This document shows, piece after piece, positions 46,455-57,747 of a stretch of 64,000 nucleotides of DNA. A program made the translations under genes and the position numbers. Numbering within the stretch: the first letter of the stretch is position 1; each line of letters begins with the position of its first letter. The stretch comes from Thermothielavioides terrestris NRRL 8126. Taxonomy: Eukaryota; Ascomycota; Sordariomycetes; Sordariales; Chaetomiaceae. The notes under the pieces were generated by a model, which saw nothing but the letters and a program-made list of their open reading frames with translations, was not told the origin of the DNA and ran no database searches. The stretch lies in contig NC_016461.1 in the NCBI RefSeq assembly GCF_000226115.1, positions 4,154,001-4,218,000 on the forward strand, given 5' to 3'.

Positions 46455-48995
46455 TTAGCCAAACCCGTCATCCGGGGACGTGGCCCCTTCATCGTCCGGC
46501 AGTCTCGCCGATGTCGTGTCGTTCAGCGGGGCCGTCTCGAGCCCCGCGCCGCCCCCTGCAGTGCCAATGAGGCTGGCTCGCCTCGACCTCTTTGTGCCCA
46601 GCGTCTCGCTCTCTTCATCCACCAGTAACTCGGGCTCACCCTGGCCCTCTTGCGCCTGTTCTCCCTCGGAGACCATATCGATCCCCAGCCCTGCCCTGAG
46701 CCGTTCGTTCAGCTGCGCCAGGAAATCGCTGGCCCCGGCAAAGTTCTGCACGCCGCACTCGCCGGGGAGCAGCGCGTACATCGTGCGCGCCTCGTTCAGA
46801 CACTTCTCCGCCTGGACGTACTTGCCCTGGGAGATCCACGCCTCGGCGGCGAGCACGCTCCACAGCGCCGACTTGCGCCGCCTGCTGCCCCAGGCCTGTG
46901 ACCCGACGCCCTGCTTCGAGGCGTAGCATATCGCAAGCCGTTCCTTGAGCAGGGCGTCGCCGACCGAACCCAGCAGCTTGGATTCCAGCACCCTGATGCC
47001 CCACCGGACCGCCTCGTCTACTCCGGAGCCGCCGCGCATCCGCAGGAGCTCGAGCGCCAGCACGATGCACCGGACGGCCCCGTAGAGCGAGTTGCAGCGG
47101 GTGTGGTACGAGTAGAAGGCCTGCTCGAGCATCTGGCTGATCGTCTCGATGCGCGTCTTGGACGACATGTTTGGCGGCATGATGAGGAGAGCAAGGGCGG
47201 CCATCTCGTTGGCCGCCGCGTGATACTTCCACGCCTTATCGTTCTGGAAATCACTGCGCAGGAGCTCGTAGGTCGACATGGCCAATTTCCAATCGCGCAA
47301 CATGAAAGCAAAGTCGGCCAGTCTCCGCATGATGGCCTCGGGGCTGTCCGCTCGGTAGAATCCCAGCGAATCGAAGTTGCTCGACGAGCCAGAAGTGCCA
47401 CCCGATGAGCTGCGACTCGAGCCGCCAAAGGCCCACCGCTTCGACAGGCTCATGAAGCGTCCGCTGATGCCCCGGCGGCGCGACGCCACCTGATCGTTCC
47501 ATAGGGAGATGTTCCGCTCCATGGTGGGGATCACCGACTGCGTGACCATTTCCCGGACAAATGTACGTATTGCGGTCGCGTCCGACTCGAAGATGTATCT
47601 CGTTGGGTCCTCGAAGTCTTCCCTCCTCTCGCTCTCCTCGATATCCGCCAGCTCCTCAGCCGCCGTCATCCAATCGCTCCGCGGAAGGGGTATGCTATCG
47701 TCGTCCGTCTCGGCGCTCTGTGTGCTGCGTAACCTGAGTAGATGGCAGTGCAGCCCAAAATTGCGCTTCATCTGATCGAACAAGGCCATCGATTTGGTGA
47801 TGTCCCCGTTCTCTTCGTCGTGCACCAGGACGTAGTACCGCAGATAATCGCCATCCACCCACGGCGGCGGCCTCCGCTCGCCCTGGCTCGTTTCCTTGTA
47901 CAGCTTCTGCAGCGCCTCGATCGGGGCCGTATTCCTCGAGCTGATAGCCATCACACAGGCCACCGGATGTGCAAACGTCTCGTGGCACGCGAGCGGAATC
48001 CCGGACAGCAGCCGGCGCAGGTACAGCGCATAATACGGAGACGTGGCGTCGACATCCAGGCCCTGCCTGGTCGGCGTCCCGGGCGGCGACGCGGCACTGG
48101 CCACATACGCCTCCTCGGCGAACCGCAGATGTCTCTCCACGACGGTCTCGACCTGCGCAATCGGATCCGGTCTCTTCCCCGTTCCCGCGCCTTTCCCCCC
48201 GGCCTGCCCGTTCAACACCACACTGCCGCCCAACGCTTCCGGCTCCTCCAGGCCCTCCCCGAACCTGACAAACCGCACGGCAAAGTCCTCCCACGCCCTC
48301 GCGCCACCATTACTGTCGCGAATGGTCACCCTGCCCTGCACGCGCTCGCCAAACGGCCGCAGCAGCTCCCACAGGCCGCCGGCAAACCCCTTCTCCCCCA
48401 CCAGGCGGTCCACGTCCTCAGACGCGTGGATCGCAATGTGCGGCACAAAGCTGCGCAGCAGCAGGCTGAGCGGATGCCCGGGGTCCGCCGCCGCCGCGCC
48501 TGTCGCCGCCGCAATGTCCAGCAGCGACAGCGACGGCTGCTTCGACCCCAGAAGCCCACCCCCACCACCAACACCGCCACTGCCACTACCGCCGAACACG
48601 GACCCGGCGGTCATGGAGCGCGCCGGCGAGCGGGCTATTATGGAGCTAGCGGGCGAGGCGGAGCGCGAGGCGGGCGGGGAGAGGGTGGAGCGGAAGAGGG
48701 CGGCGGCGGCGGCGGAGGAGGTGGTGGAGGAGGAGAGGGTGGAGCGGCGGTCGCGGACGGGCAGGGACAGCGGGGCGGCGACGGGGGCGGGCTCCGGCTG
48801 GGCGGCGAGCGGGTGCTGCGAGTCGGACGGGACCAGGGCCTGGCGCGTCTTGGGCAGCCTCACGGAGGCGGAGGCGGAGGCGGAGGCGGCCATGGGGACG
48901 GGCTGCACGGCGGCGGCGGCGGGCGGTGGTAGGTGGGGAGCTGGTGGTGGTGGGGAAGACGCCTGGGTGAGGTGGGCATCGTCGGGAGGCTGCAT
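46455..48995 (-). CDS. trs85: TRAPPIII subunit Trs85 (TRAPPC8-like)
   Basis: Subunit of the TRAPPIII exchange complex that activates Ypt1/Rab1 at autophagosome formation sites and in early Golgi traffic. One exon from the first ATG at 48995 gives 846 residues. The N-terminal 150 residues are Ser/Pro/Ala-rich and disordered. The conserved core starts at FVPHIAIHASEDVD and continues with GGLWELLRPFGERVQGRVTIRD and ARAWEDFAVRFVRF, which are typical of this family. Later segments PRSDWMTAAEELADIEESE and LADFAFMLRDWKLAMSTYELLRSDF match the TPR-like C-terminal part of TRAPPC8. The frame stays open upstream of 48995 to a stop at 49178 with no ATG, so a further 5' exon may exist. There is no membrane span. 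Confidence 0.9.
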   Translation of the reverse strand: MQPPDDAHLTQASSPPPPAPHLPPPAAAAVQPVPMAASASASASVRLPKTRQALVPSDSQHPLAAQPEPAPVAAPLSLPVRDRRSTLSSSTTSSAAAAALFRSTLSPPASRSASPASSIIARSPARSMTAGSVFGGSGSGGVGGGGGLLGSKQPSLSLLDIAAATGAAAADPGHPLSLLLRSFVPHIAIHASEDVDRLVGEKGFAGGLWELLRPFGERVQGRVTIRDSNGGARAWEDFAVRFVRFGEGLEEPEALGGSVVLNGQAGGKGAGTGKRPDPIAQVETVVERHLRFAEEAYVASAASPPGTPTRQGLDVDATSPYYALYLRRLLSGIPLACHETFAHPVACVMAISSRNTAPIEALQKLYKETSQGERRPPPWVDGDYLRYYVLVHDEENGDITKSMALFDQMKRNFGLHCHLLRLRSTQSAETDDDSIPLPRSDWMTAAEELADIEESERREDFEDPTRYIFESDATAIRTFVREMVTQSVIPTMERNISLWNDQVASRRRGISGRFMSLSKRWAFGGSSRSSSGGTSGSSSNFDSLGFYRADSPEAIMRRLADFAFMLRDWKLAMSTYELLRSDFQNDKAWKYHAAANEMAALALLIMPPNMSSKTRIETISQMLEQAFYSYHTRCNSLYGAVRCIVLALELLRMRGGSGVDEAVRWGIRVLESKLLGSVGDALLKERLAICYASKQGVGSQAWGSRRRKSALWSVLAAEAWISQGKYVQAEKCLNEARTMYALLPGECGVQNFAGASDFLAQLNERLRAGLGIDMVSEGEQAQEGQGEPELLVDEESETLGTKRSRRASLIGTAGGGAGLETAPLNDTTSARLPDDEGATSPDDGFG

Positions 48996-51491
48996 CGGCT
49001 TGCGGGACGCGGCAGCTTCGGGGCCGGGGGTTGTTGTGTGTGGGGAGCTGTTCGGCTTGTTTTCGTCTTTCTTAATTCCGGGGCGGTTAAGACGCAACGA
49101 AGATCCGTCGGGGGATGCCGTGGATGTCGGTGTGGTCGGTGTGGAGGCCAGTGGTAGAGACGCATTCCCTTGTGTTCAAGCCATCGATTGCCAGTCTGCT
49201 TGTTGCTCTTCGGACTGTCGTCAATTGGGAGCCAGGTTCAGGGTTACGATGCTTCTTGGTGGGTTCCGAAGCCTAGCTCCAAGGCGACCACTCATTGGCC
49301 CGGCCCAAGGAGCGCGGTGTCACGTGGTTTCTCAACTGCATGCACCCAAAAGCGACAAAAGCATGACGTGTTTCTCTGAAGCTTTGTTCCGCTGGGCTCA
49401 GTTGAAACGATCGACCATCCATCTTCAAACACGAAACAACATGAATCACAGTTCTTCCAACGAAGCAGTCATTTAAACCTGGCTGTTTTATGGGGATCCT
49501 TTTATCACGATAGCAAAAAAGGCACTTCCCTCGCGATGCGGGATACAGCCAAGGAAGAGGGAATCGAATCGTCTCCGGGTAAGGTACGGTACCTTGGCGA
49601 GCGAAGAGCGATGCGTGCTGTGTGCGATGCAAGCGCGGGACCCCAGTGAGGACTGCCCGCCCGCGCATGGAAGTGATGGGAAGTGATGGGAAATCAGGTG
49701 CCTACACTCAGGAAGGTTAATGGGCATCATCGGTCCGGAACGTAAGCCACGTTGGGCCGTCTGTTGGAAGGCACGGTGCGCAGCATGGACAAGGGTTATA
49801 TGAGGGCAGTCTGGGCTTGGGGGAGATGGAAGCCAACCGGCCAACCACCAACCTACCTACAACAATTCAGCCATTCTGCCCCGTTGTTCTTCACGTCCTG
49901 GAGAGAGATGCGCGAAGTCTGAACACGCCCCCGCTCGACATCCTGGCACAGAAACCTCCCAGAACACGATGCCAATACATTTTGTTTATCTTGCCGAGTT
50001 GCGCAGCATCAGTCTCAAAGCTGTGTCGCTAGCAGCACGCAAGCCTTGAAATTCTCTGCGGCTTTTACACGCGCACTCGTTACCATCTCCAGATACCTTT
50101 GGTTTCTGCATATATTATTTAGAATGGCGTGGGGCTCAATGCCACCGGATTAACACCGATTCCACCGAGAGAAGAAGGATCTACCTCATGGAGGCTGCCG
50201 GCCAAATCAGAGCTCAGCATTTGCCCATTCGGCTGAATGCTCACCCTTGGCCGTGAGGTCGCCTCGAGTCGAGGTAACGTTTAATCCAGGCCGCACCTTC
50301 AGCTCTCAGGTGGGAGAGGAGGAGGAGTAGGACGATGGCGACATCGATCGTTGCATTTCCCGGCGCCTGCACAACGGAGATGGCTCGCTCGCAGCCGGCC
50401 ACTAGTTACACACAGGAGAGTGTGGTGACAGCATACTTGATTGCACATACATATGTATGTACATACCCTACATCCATCCAGCTGTCGGCTGCCTCGGGCG
50501 GCACTGAACGCACGCCATAGTTCGCCAGGGGGTGAGAAGAATGGGTTACCTCCAAGGGAAGGGTTCCCCGCACTGCTTCCGTTGCCTACACTAGTGTAGG
50601 CGGCCCTTCATCTCCGCGGGCTGGGAAACGAGGAACAGATCTGACGACCCCAGCTTCTTGGCAGAACGGGATCTGCAAGCCAAGCCTCGGCTGGGCCTGA
50701 CTGCCGATGCTCGCCCCTGCAGGGCACGCATTTCCTGCTTGGCATCTTAACCGGTCTGGTATAAGCGAACCGGAAACTCTCCGAGGCTCTCACAGCCGCC
50801 TTCTAGTATAATGTCCACTCCTAGTGTAGTGTACGGAACACGGAATATACACAGTACCATGACAAGCAGCGCTGTCTGTCTATCCCCATTCGAAGCCCGT
50901 ATGCGGCCGTGTCCTGGTTCGGCTCCTAGTTCCAAAGAGGCTCCTGAGTCCCGAGTCCAGGAGTCTGCGTACGACTCTTCATTTTACTCAACTGTTTCGT
51001 CCGTGATTCGTGGATTGTGGCGCTTCCGTTGGCCTGCTCACGGCCAAGGCTCTCGCCAGCCCCTGGATTTATCCTGTCTTTCACCCGCTGCCGTTAATTA
51101 ACGCCGCAGAAATAATGAGCGCACATGCGTAAGCCCAACAAACCGAGCCCGCTCCTGTGTTCCACCTCGAGATGACGAGCGAGCGGCCACGGCGGCCATT
51201 GCGGCGTTGCCGGTTCTCGCGGGTCTGGGCCGGGAAACCGTGCTCAGCGAGCCGTTCCTGGCGGGACACATCCATCAAGATCGGATAGGATACTGCCAGA
51301 CGGTGACACCGTGCTCCGCACCTCATATATGCGGCCGTCCAAGTCACGAACTGCCGGCAGCCTCTTTCTTGGCTATCCGGGGAAATACAAATATCTGCCC
51401 GGGTCAGCATTGAATGCGCATGTACGCAGTGGTGGCTTCTTCGGGACACCCCAAGCGACTCCTGCCGTGACGGACCTTGCTCGCCATCTCC
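48996..51491. other. Intergenic between trs85 and the CE4 deacetylase gene
   Basis: This gene-poor stretch is 2.5 kb long. It contains an 18-bp perfect palindrome, GCCTACACTAGTGTAGGC (50584-50601), and about 230 bp further a cluster CTAGTGTAGTGTACGGA with TACACAGTA (50820-50856). The last 300 bp is probably the deacetylase promoter. No gene or RNA is supported. Confidence 0.5.
50584..50601. repeat. 18-bp perfect palindrome
   Basis: GCCTACACT followed directly by its own complement AGTGTAGGC. The core CTAGTGTA/TACACTAG is the word that recurs in other intergenic regions of the window. Confidence 0.9.
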
Positions 51492-53966
51492 ATGCCGCTC
51501 GTGAACCGCCTTGTAGTCGGCCTGGCCGGTCTGTTGACCGCCGCCGGGGTCAACGCCGCCAACTGCAGTTCTAACCTCCTGGTCGACAACTTCACCAAAT
51601 GGACCAGCGGTGTCAACAACCTGGACTGGCAGAACGGAGGTAGGTCGTGCTCGCCCCTCGGGGAACCAGCAGACGCCGGACTGACAGACGTCTGCAGATG
51701 ACGGCACCATGACGGCCATTGCCGCCTCGGGCGGCCAGGTTATGTTCATCCCCAAGGACGGGAACTCGTACTTCTACGAGTCGTTCAACTGCCAGCAGGC
51801 CGTGACCGACGGCTATGGCGGCATCCAGTTCACCGTCTCGGGCCCCGCTGGCGGCTCGTTCGCGCTCGAGCTGCAAAGCACGGACAACTGCGCCAACGGT
51901 AATGCGACCTACAGGAGCTCCTACAACATCATCGGGAACTTGACCGGGCAGCTGCAGACCGTCAACGTCCCCCTGGATGGCTTCGACAACGACCCGAACT
52001 ACGACGCCATCGTCGGCCTGGTCTGGTCCGGCTTCTCCCAGAACGGGATCCAATGGTCGATCGGGAACATCACGTTTGTCTGCGGGACTGTGGCCTCCTC
52101 TCCTCCGTCGACCACATGTAGGAGACTGTGCCGTCGCTTGCTCTAGAGGGGATTCGAGCTAACACGGCAGCAGCGGTGTCGACGAGGTCGACCATTCCGC
52201 CCACAACCGTCCCGACCACCTCGCCGCCCGCGACCACCTCGCCGGCGGGAAAATGCTCGAACCTGCTGATCGACGACTGGGAGTCCCAGTCGCGTCTGAC
52301 CTTCCTGGGCTACAACGCCATGAACCAGGCCTCGAGCGACGACGGGACCATGGCGTCCATCGTCGTCAGCGGCCACAGGGTCATGCTGACCCCAAAGGAC
52401 ACCGACTCGTACTTCTACAGTGAGTTCGGCTGCCTGAACGTCAACACCACGTACGGCGGCATCGCGTTCCGCATCCGCGCCGCACGCGGCACGACCTTCG
52501 ATGTGACCATGGGCTACACCACCTCGTGCGGGGCCAACAGCAGCGATCCCAAGACGGTCACATTGACATCGGCGCAGCTCAAGTGGAACTTCGACGGCAT
52601 CGAGAGGCTCTACTGGTTCCCGTTCTCGGTCTTCAAGGGGATCGACACCACGAAGCTCTACATGATCTACTTCAGCAACTTCAACGCCCCCGTCATCTTT
52701 GGACCCATGTCCTTCTACTGCGGCTCGACCGCGTCCGAGTACGTGGTGCCGGCGACCCCGCCGGGGAGCCCGGCCATCACGCGGTCCGCCGTCTCGGAGC
52801 CGGCGCCGGATGCCAAGGGGTTCGTGATCGACAACTTCGCCAACCAGGACACGAACGCGCTCGGGGAGTGGCACGGCATCGACGAGGACGGCATGACGGT
52901 CACGTTCGGCAACAACCGCATGACCATCAGCGCCAACGACTCGGACGCGTCCTGGGACACGCAGCTGAGCAGCAAGTGCGCGGACCTGAGCGCCTACGCG
53001 GGCGCCTACCTGCACATCGCCTACTCGGGCAGCAACAAGTTCACCGTCTCGCTGCAGCAGCACAACGCGCAGTGCAACGAGAGCATGCAGCCGTTCCCGG
53101 AGACGTGGGACTCGCTCGAGGCGGCGCGCTACGCCTCGGCCAGCGACATCTACATGCCGCTCAGCCACTTCAACGTCAACCTCACGCGCCTGGTCGGCTT
53201 CAGCCTCAAGGGCTTCTACACGCCCGACAGGACGACCATCACCAAGATGGAGATCGTCGACCGGCTGCCGGCCGGGTGGAAGGTGCCGAGCAAGCTCGCC
53301 TCGGGCCGGCTCGTCTTCGCCTGCACGCGGCCGGACTCGTTCGCGTTCGCCATCGACGACGGCGACCCGCAGCTGGCGCCGCGCGTCATGGAGATCGTCA
53401 AGCAGGCCGACATCCCCGTGACCTTCTTCACGGTCGGGCTGCCGCTGCTGGACCCGAGCAGCGGGCTGGCCGACATCTACAAGGAGATGGCGTCGCGCGG
53501 GCACCAGATCGCCCTGCACTCGTACACGCACCCCAAGATGGAGGGGCTGCCCGACACGGCGTCGATCGACTGGGAGTACAACAACGACATCGGCGCGACC
53601 AAGCAGGTCTTCGGCGCGTCCAACCGGGCCGTGCACCTGAACTACTTCCGCCCCCCCTTCGGCACCGAGGGCGCGCGCATGCGGCAGCGGCTGGCCGCCA
53701 ACCTGGACGACCCGAACCCGTACATCATCCAGTGGAGCGTCGACGTGGAGGACTGGCTCTGGGCCATGACCGACACGCCGGGGAAGCAGCTCGACGCCTT
53801 CAAGCGCGACGTCGCCAAGGGCGGCAACCTCGTCGTCATGCACTACCTCTACAACTCCACCGTCGAGCTGCTGCCCGAGTTCATCAAGGTCGCCAAGGCC
53901 ACCGGCAAGCGCCTCATGCGCGTCGACCAGTGCCTCGAGGACCCGCGCGCCCCGCCGCTGTCGTAG
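51492..53966 (+). CDS. Secreted CE4 polysaccharide deacetylase (chitin deacetylase-like) with three N-terminal modules
   Basis: A predicted extracellular deacetylase of chitin or a related N-acetylated glycan. Exons: 51492-51639, 51698-52117 and 52171 (or 52174)-53966, about 787 residues. The ATG at 51492 gives a signal peptide ending near GVNA. Three related modules of about 150-190 residues precede the catalytic domain, each opening with a similar strand (LLVDNF, LLIDDW, FVIDNF) and the last two sharing DDGTM-like/DEDGM and Cys residues; the first two are joined by a Thr/Pro/Ser linker. The NodB domain starts at about 575 with AFAIDDGDP, then HSYTHP (about 640), RPPFG (about 683), DVEDW (about 713) and LVVMH (about 743). 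These are CE4 motifs 1-5, with the metal triad D-H-H intact. The module fold is probably a carbohydrate-binding beta sandwich (inference). Confidence 0.92.
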
Positions 53967-54690
53967 TCGAGGGGGGGTGTGGGCGCGGTTGGATGGGGAG
54001 ATGCCTTGGGGGAAGTGATGTCTTCTCTTGTATCCAATATACAGTGCGGACGGACATGACATGACATTCATAGTGTGTGGGATTGCATATTATCTGCACC
54101 AAGACCGAAAATTTGCGAGTTGCCTAGTATTGTTCAGCGTACTCGGGAGTAATTAAAGCTACGATGTTACGACCGACGCAATTCTGGGTCGAGATAGACT
54201 ATGATTACGTCTGGCCTTCCAACAATTGACAGTCGAGATCAAACCGGGTAGAACTGTTTGAAATAGTTGCTCAAAACCAACATCCTGACATGCTGCGGGA
54301 AAACTGGACTGGGAAGGAATCATATGAGTGCTGGTCTAGAGAAAGGAAAACGAAAACCGTTCCTCTCCACTCCCTTAACCTTCCTCGTTCCTAGGTTCCT
54401 GCCTGCCAGGCAAGGGCCATTCACGGATCAAAGGCGGTAACTGGGAATTGATATCTCACCATGAGAGGTGTAAAACATAGAGCTTCGAAACAGCAGAGGC
54501 ACAGAATATTCCCCTTAGTTCGGTGGCATACCTCCCAGCGGTTGTACACGCTCACACGCTCCACTAATGTCTAATTCAATTCCAGGACCAAGCCATATGC
54601 CCTCCCCTCCCACGGTCCCAAACTCCTGACGCCCGTCTCGTGTATCCACCCGTCCCGATCCCGCCTGATGACCATCGTTTCCGGCCTAGA
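53967..54690. other. Convergent 3' region, CE4 deacetylase / mcm6
   Basis: These 724 bp lie between two stop codons. It is less GC-rich than the flanking genes. I see no gene, repeat or RNA. Confidence 0.5.
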
Positions 54691-57600
54691 TCAATACTCC
54701 TCCACCGCGCAGTTGGGATGCAACACGTAGACGACCTGGGCCGCCTGTGCCGAGCTGCCTTCACCAGCATCATCCGCGTCCGCCATGCCCTGCCCGCGGA
54801 TCGCCATGAGGATGTTGTCCTGCGCGGGTTGTGTCAGTATTTAACAGCCTTCTCACCGAACAACGCCAGCCTGGAGGAAACACAATAAACTTACCTTGAC
54901 CATCTTCTTCAGCACCTTCCTCGCCAGCGCCATCTCGCTGTTGTACTCCTCCTCGCTGTGCAGCTCGTCCTCCTTCTGCTCCAGGTACCACTGCACGAGC
55001 GCGTCGCCGTCGACGCCCTCGCCGCTGCCCTCCGCCTCGTCCTCGGCCACGCGCGATACCAGCATGTTGACGATGCTGATGTACTTGTCGTACGAAATGG
55101 TCTGCTTTTCTCTTTGCGCCGCCGCTGAGGGGCCAGCCGAGGTCTGGCGCGCTGCCTGCCCGTCGCCGTTGTCCGCGTCGTCCTCCATCCGCTCGTCGCC
55201 ATCGGCGTGCGCGCCCACCCCGGCAGCCGCATCCGCCGCGCGCCGCAGCGCCTCCCCGCTCTCCGGCCCCGCTGCTTCCTCCTCCTCGTCATCTACCTCT
55301 ACATCGTCGTGCTCCACCGAGATGATGCTCTGCCGCAGCAGGTTATACGCCTCGTTGACAAAATCCGGAGTGATGTCCTCGACGCAGTTCGCCTTGGCGA
55401 TGGCCTCGGACAGGCGGATCATGCTCTCGAGCTGGCGCACGGTGATGCGGTAGCTGTTGCGGCCGACGCCGCCCTGGGCGTCGTCGGCGCGCAGATCCTT
55501 GTAGCGCTGCACGAGCACCTCCTTGGCCTCCTCGGTGAACTCCGGGCGGAAGGTGCGGGCGAAGCGGATGTAGCGCTGCAGCTGCTCGGTCGAGAACTCC
55601 GGGCTGACGGCCGCGTCGCGGTTCTGGTGGATGCCGACGATGTGCTCGGCCAGGTGGCGGTCGACCTGCTCGTTGCACTCGTCCAGGATGACGAAGAAGA
55701 GGTCGAAGCGCGACATGATGGGCGCCGACATGTTGATGTTGGCGCGCAGCGTCGTCTTGCGGTTGTACCGCCCGCCCACCGGGTTCGCGGCCGCCAGGAT
55801 GGACGTGCGCGCGTTGAGCGTCGCCTGGATGCCCGCCTTGGCGATCGAGATGGTCTGCTGCTCCATGGCCTCGTGGATGGCCACCTGGTCCGCGATGTCC
55901 ATCTTGTCGAACTCGTCGATGCAGCAGATGCCGTTGTCGGCGAGCATCAGCGCGCCGGCTTCGATGGTGAACTCGCCCGTCTCCTCGTCCTTGACGACCG
56001 CGGCCGTGAGACCGGCGGCGGACGAGGCCTTGCCCGAGGTGTAGACGGCGCGCGGCGCGAAGTTGCAGACGTATTTGAGGAACTGGGATTTGGCCGTCGA
56101 GGGGTCGCCGACGATGCAGATGTTGATGTCGCCGCGGAGCTGCATGCCCTCGGCCGTGGTCTTGGTCACGCCCGACAGCAGCTGCAGCAGGATGCCCTTC
56201 TTGACGATCTCGTGGCCGTATATCATGGGCGCGATCGACTGCACCAGCCGGCTGTAGACGTGGTCGCTGTGCACCATGGCGCGGAGATCCTGCACCTCCT
56301 CTTCCGTGTAGGACGACAGCATCGCGTCCTGCAGCTCCCGCACCGTCTCGGCCGTCTCGACGTTGGCGTTCCCGGTCATGGCGCCGACGATGTCGACGAT
56401 CTGCGCTTCGCCAGACGCACCGATCGACGAGACGTCGGGGCTCACCATGCAGGCGAGGAAGGCCAGACGGTAGGTGAGGTCGCGGACGCCCAGGGACTTC
56501 AGGCCGGTCACGCCACTGCCGCCGGCGTCGGCTCCTCGGTCGTCCCGGACGGCCACCCTCCGGAGACCGGGCAGGCCCAGCTGGCTGACATCCGGAACGA
56601 CAATCAGGGCACCGGTGAAGATGCACTTCTCGCCAGCCTTGGCGCGGTCGACCATCTCGCCGCGGAGGATGATGTCCATGGTGCGCGGCATGCTGCCGGT
56701 CGGGATCTCGTTGCTGTTCTCCTGCACGCGCACCTTCTGCCAGTCGACAAAGGTGCTCTTCCGGATGTCCAGCCGCCAGGCGGTCCGGTTCAGACAGGTG
56801 GCGTTGGGGCACTGGGTCGGCTCGGTGTAGCGGAAGGTCTGCTCGACGTCGGGCACCACGCTGAGGCAGGCCTCGCAGACGAAGGTGGCGAGGGCCAGCT
56901 CCGGGCGGACCTCGGACGTGCGGGTGACGGTGCCGCTGATGGAGAGCAGCTGGCCGATGTTGCGGGCGCGCAGGGCGCGCACGCGCGAGACCAGCGGCAG
57001 GTTGTAGAAGGCGATGGAGAACAGCTTGTCGGTCTGCTGGTTCGCCGTCTTGCTGCTCAGCTCGCTCTGGCTGGCCGAGCCCATGTTGCTGGCGCCCGAC
57101 GTGTGCTGCTGGCTGGAGGCGGTGGGCTGGCGGTGCTCGCGGAAGTACTGCGGCTCGTACTTGGCGATCATGTTGTGCAGCGCGGCAGTCAGGAAGGGGA
57201 GGAAGCGGTAGTACGACTCCATGATGCCGGTGGCCAACGCGCCGCTGCTCCAGCTCTCCAGATGCTTGTAGTCGACGTAGAAGGTAGATAGTTGGTGGGT
57301 CCGCAGGCCGTGTATCTGAGCGACATAGTACTTGTCCGTGGTGACGGCGCTCGACGTTGGCTGTCCGGATGCCCTCGGCGTCTCGACGTAGCTAACGAGG
57401 GCTCAGGGTCAGAGAGAGAATGTTACGAGACAGAATTCTGCAGGCAAACAACCAGTGCGCACGCACTTCTCGATGAACTCTTCGAACAATTGCTGGATAA
57501 TGAGGCCGATCTTGTCTTCCACCCTCGGGATGTTGGCGGGGTCCGTCGGCCTCGCTCGTACGGGGACCTGGTCGTCGGCAAACCCTTCGCCCTCACCGTC

Positions 57601-57747
57601 GCTGAGCGCACCGAGGCTCTCGGAGGGCGGCACTGCAGGTCGGAGGCTGCTCGAAGAGCCGGGCAATCGGCCTGCCCGCGGCGTTCTCGACGGTCCGTCC
57701 GAAGCCATGAATCCAGGATCGCTGGACGCCACTCGTTGTGTCGCCAT
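54691..57747 (-). CDS. mcm6: Replicative helicase subunit MCM6
   Basis: Subunit of the hexameric MCM2-7 helicase loaded at origins. Exons: 57747-57467, 57391-54895 and 54819-54691, giving 968 residues. Zinc finger Cys pairs (CEACLS and CPNATC) lie at about residues 263-290. The AAA+ core has Walker A GDPSTAKSQ (about 522), Walker B CCIDEFDKMD (about 583), sensor 1 in SILAAANPVGGRYN and the arginine finger SRFDLFF. An acidic insert (DVEVDDEEEEAAG) precedes the C-terminal winged helix, which is split by the last intron and ends VLHPNCAVEEY. The N-terminal 90 residues are Ser/Pro-rich with basic blocks, as in other MCM6 proteins, and probably take DDK or CDK phosphorylation. Three ACGCG boxes stand upstream. 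Confidence 0.97.

Noticed and set aside
48043..49476. A 477-codon plus-strand open frame opposite the trs85 5' part
   Set aside because: Runs antisense to the conserved Trs85 core and is dominated by Ala/Gly/Glu repeats from GC-rich simple sequence.
52143..54071. A 642-codon minus-strand open frame opposite the CE4 deacetylase
   Set aside because: Antisense shadow; the plus strand has all five CE4 motifs in order.
55207..57291. A 694-codon plus-strand open frame opposite mcm6
   Set aside because: Same cause; the minus strand carries all MCM motifs.
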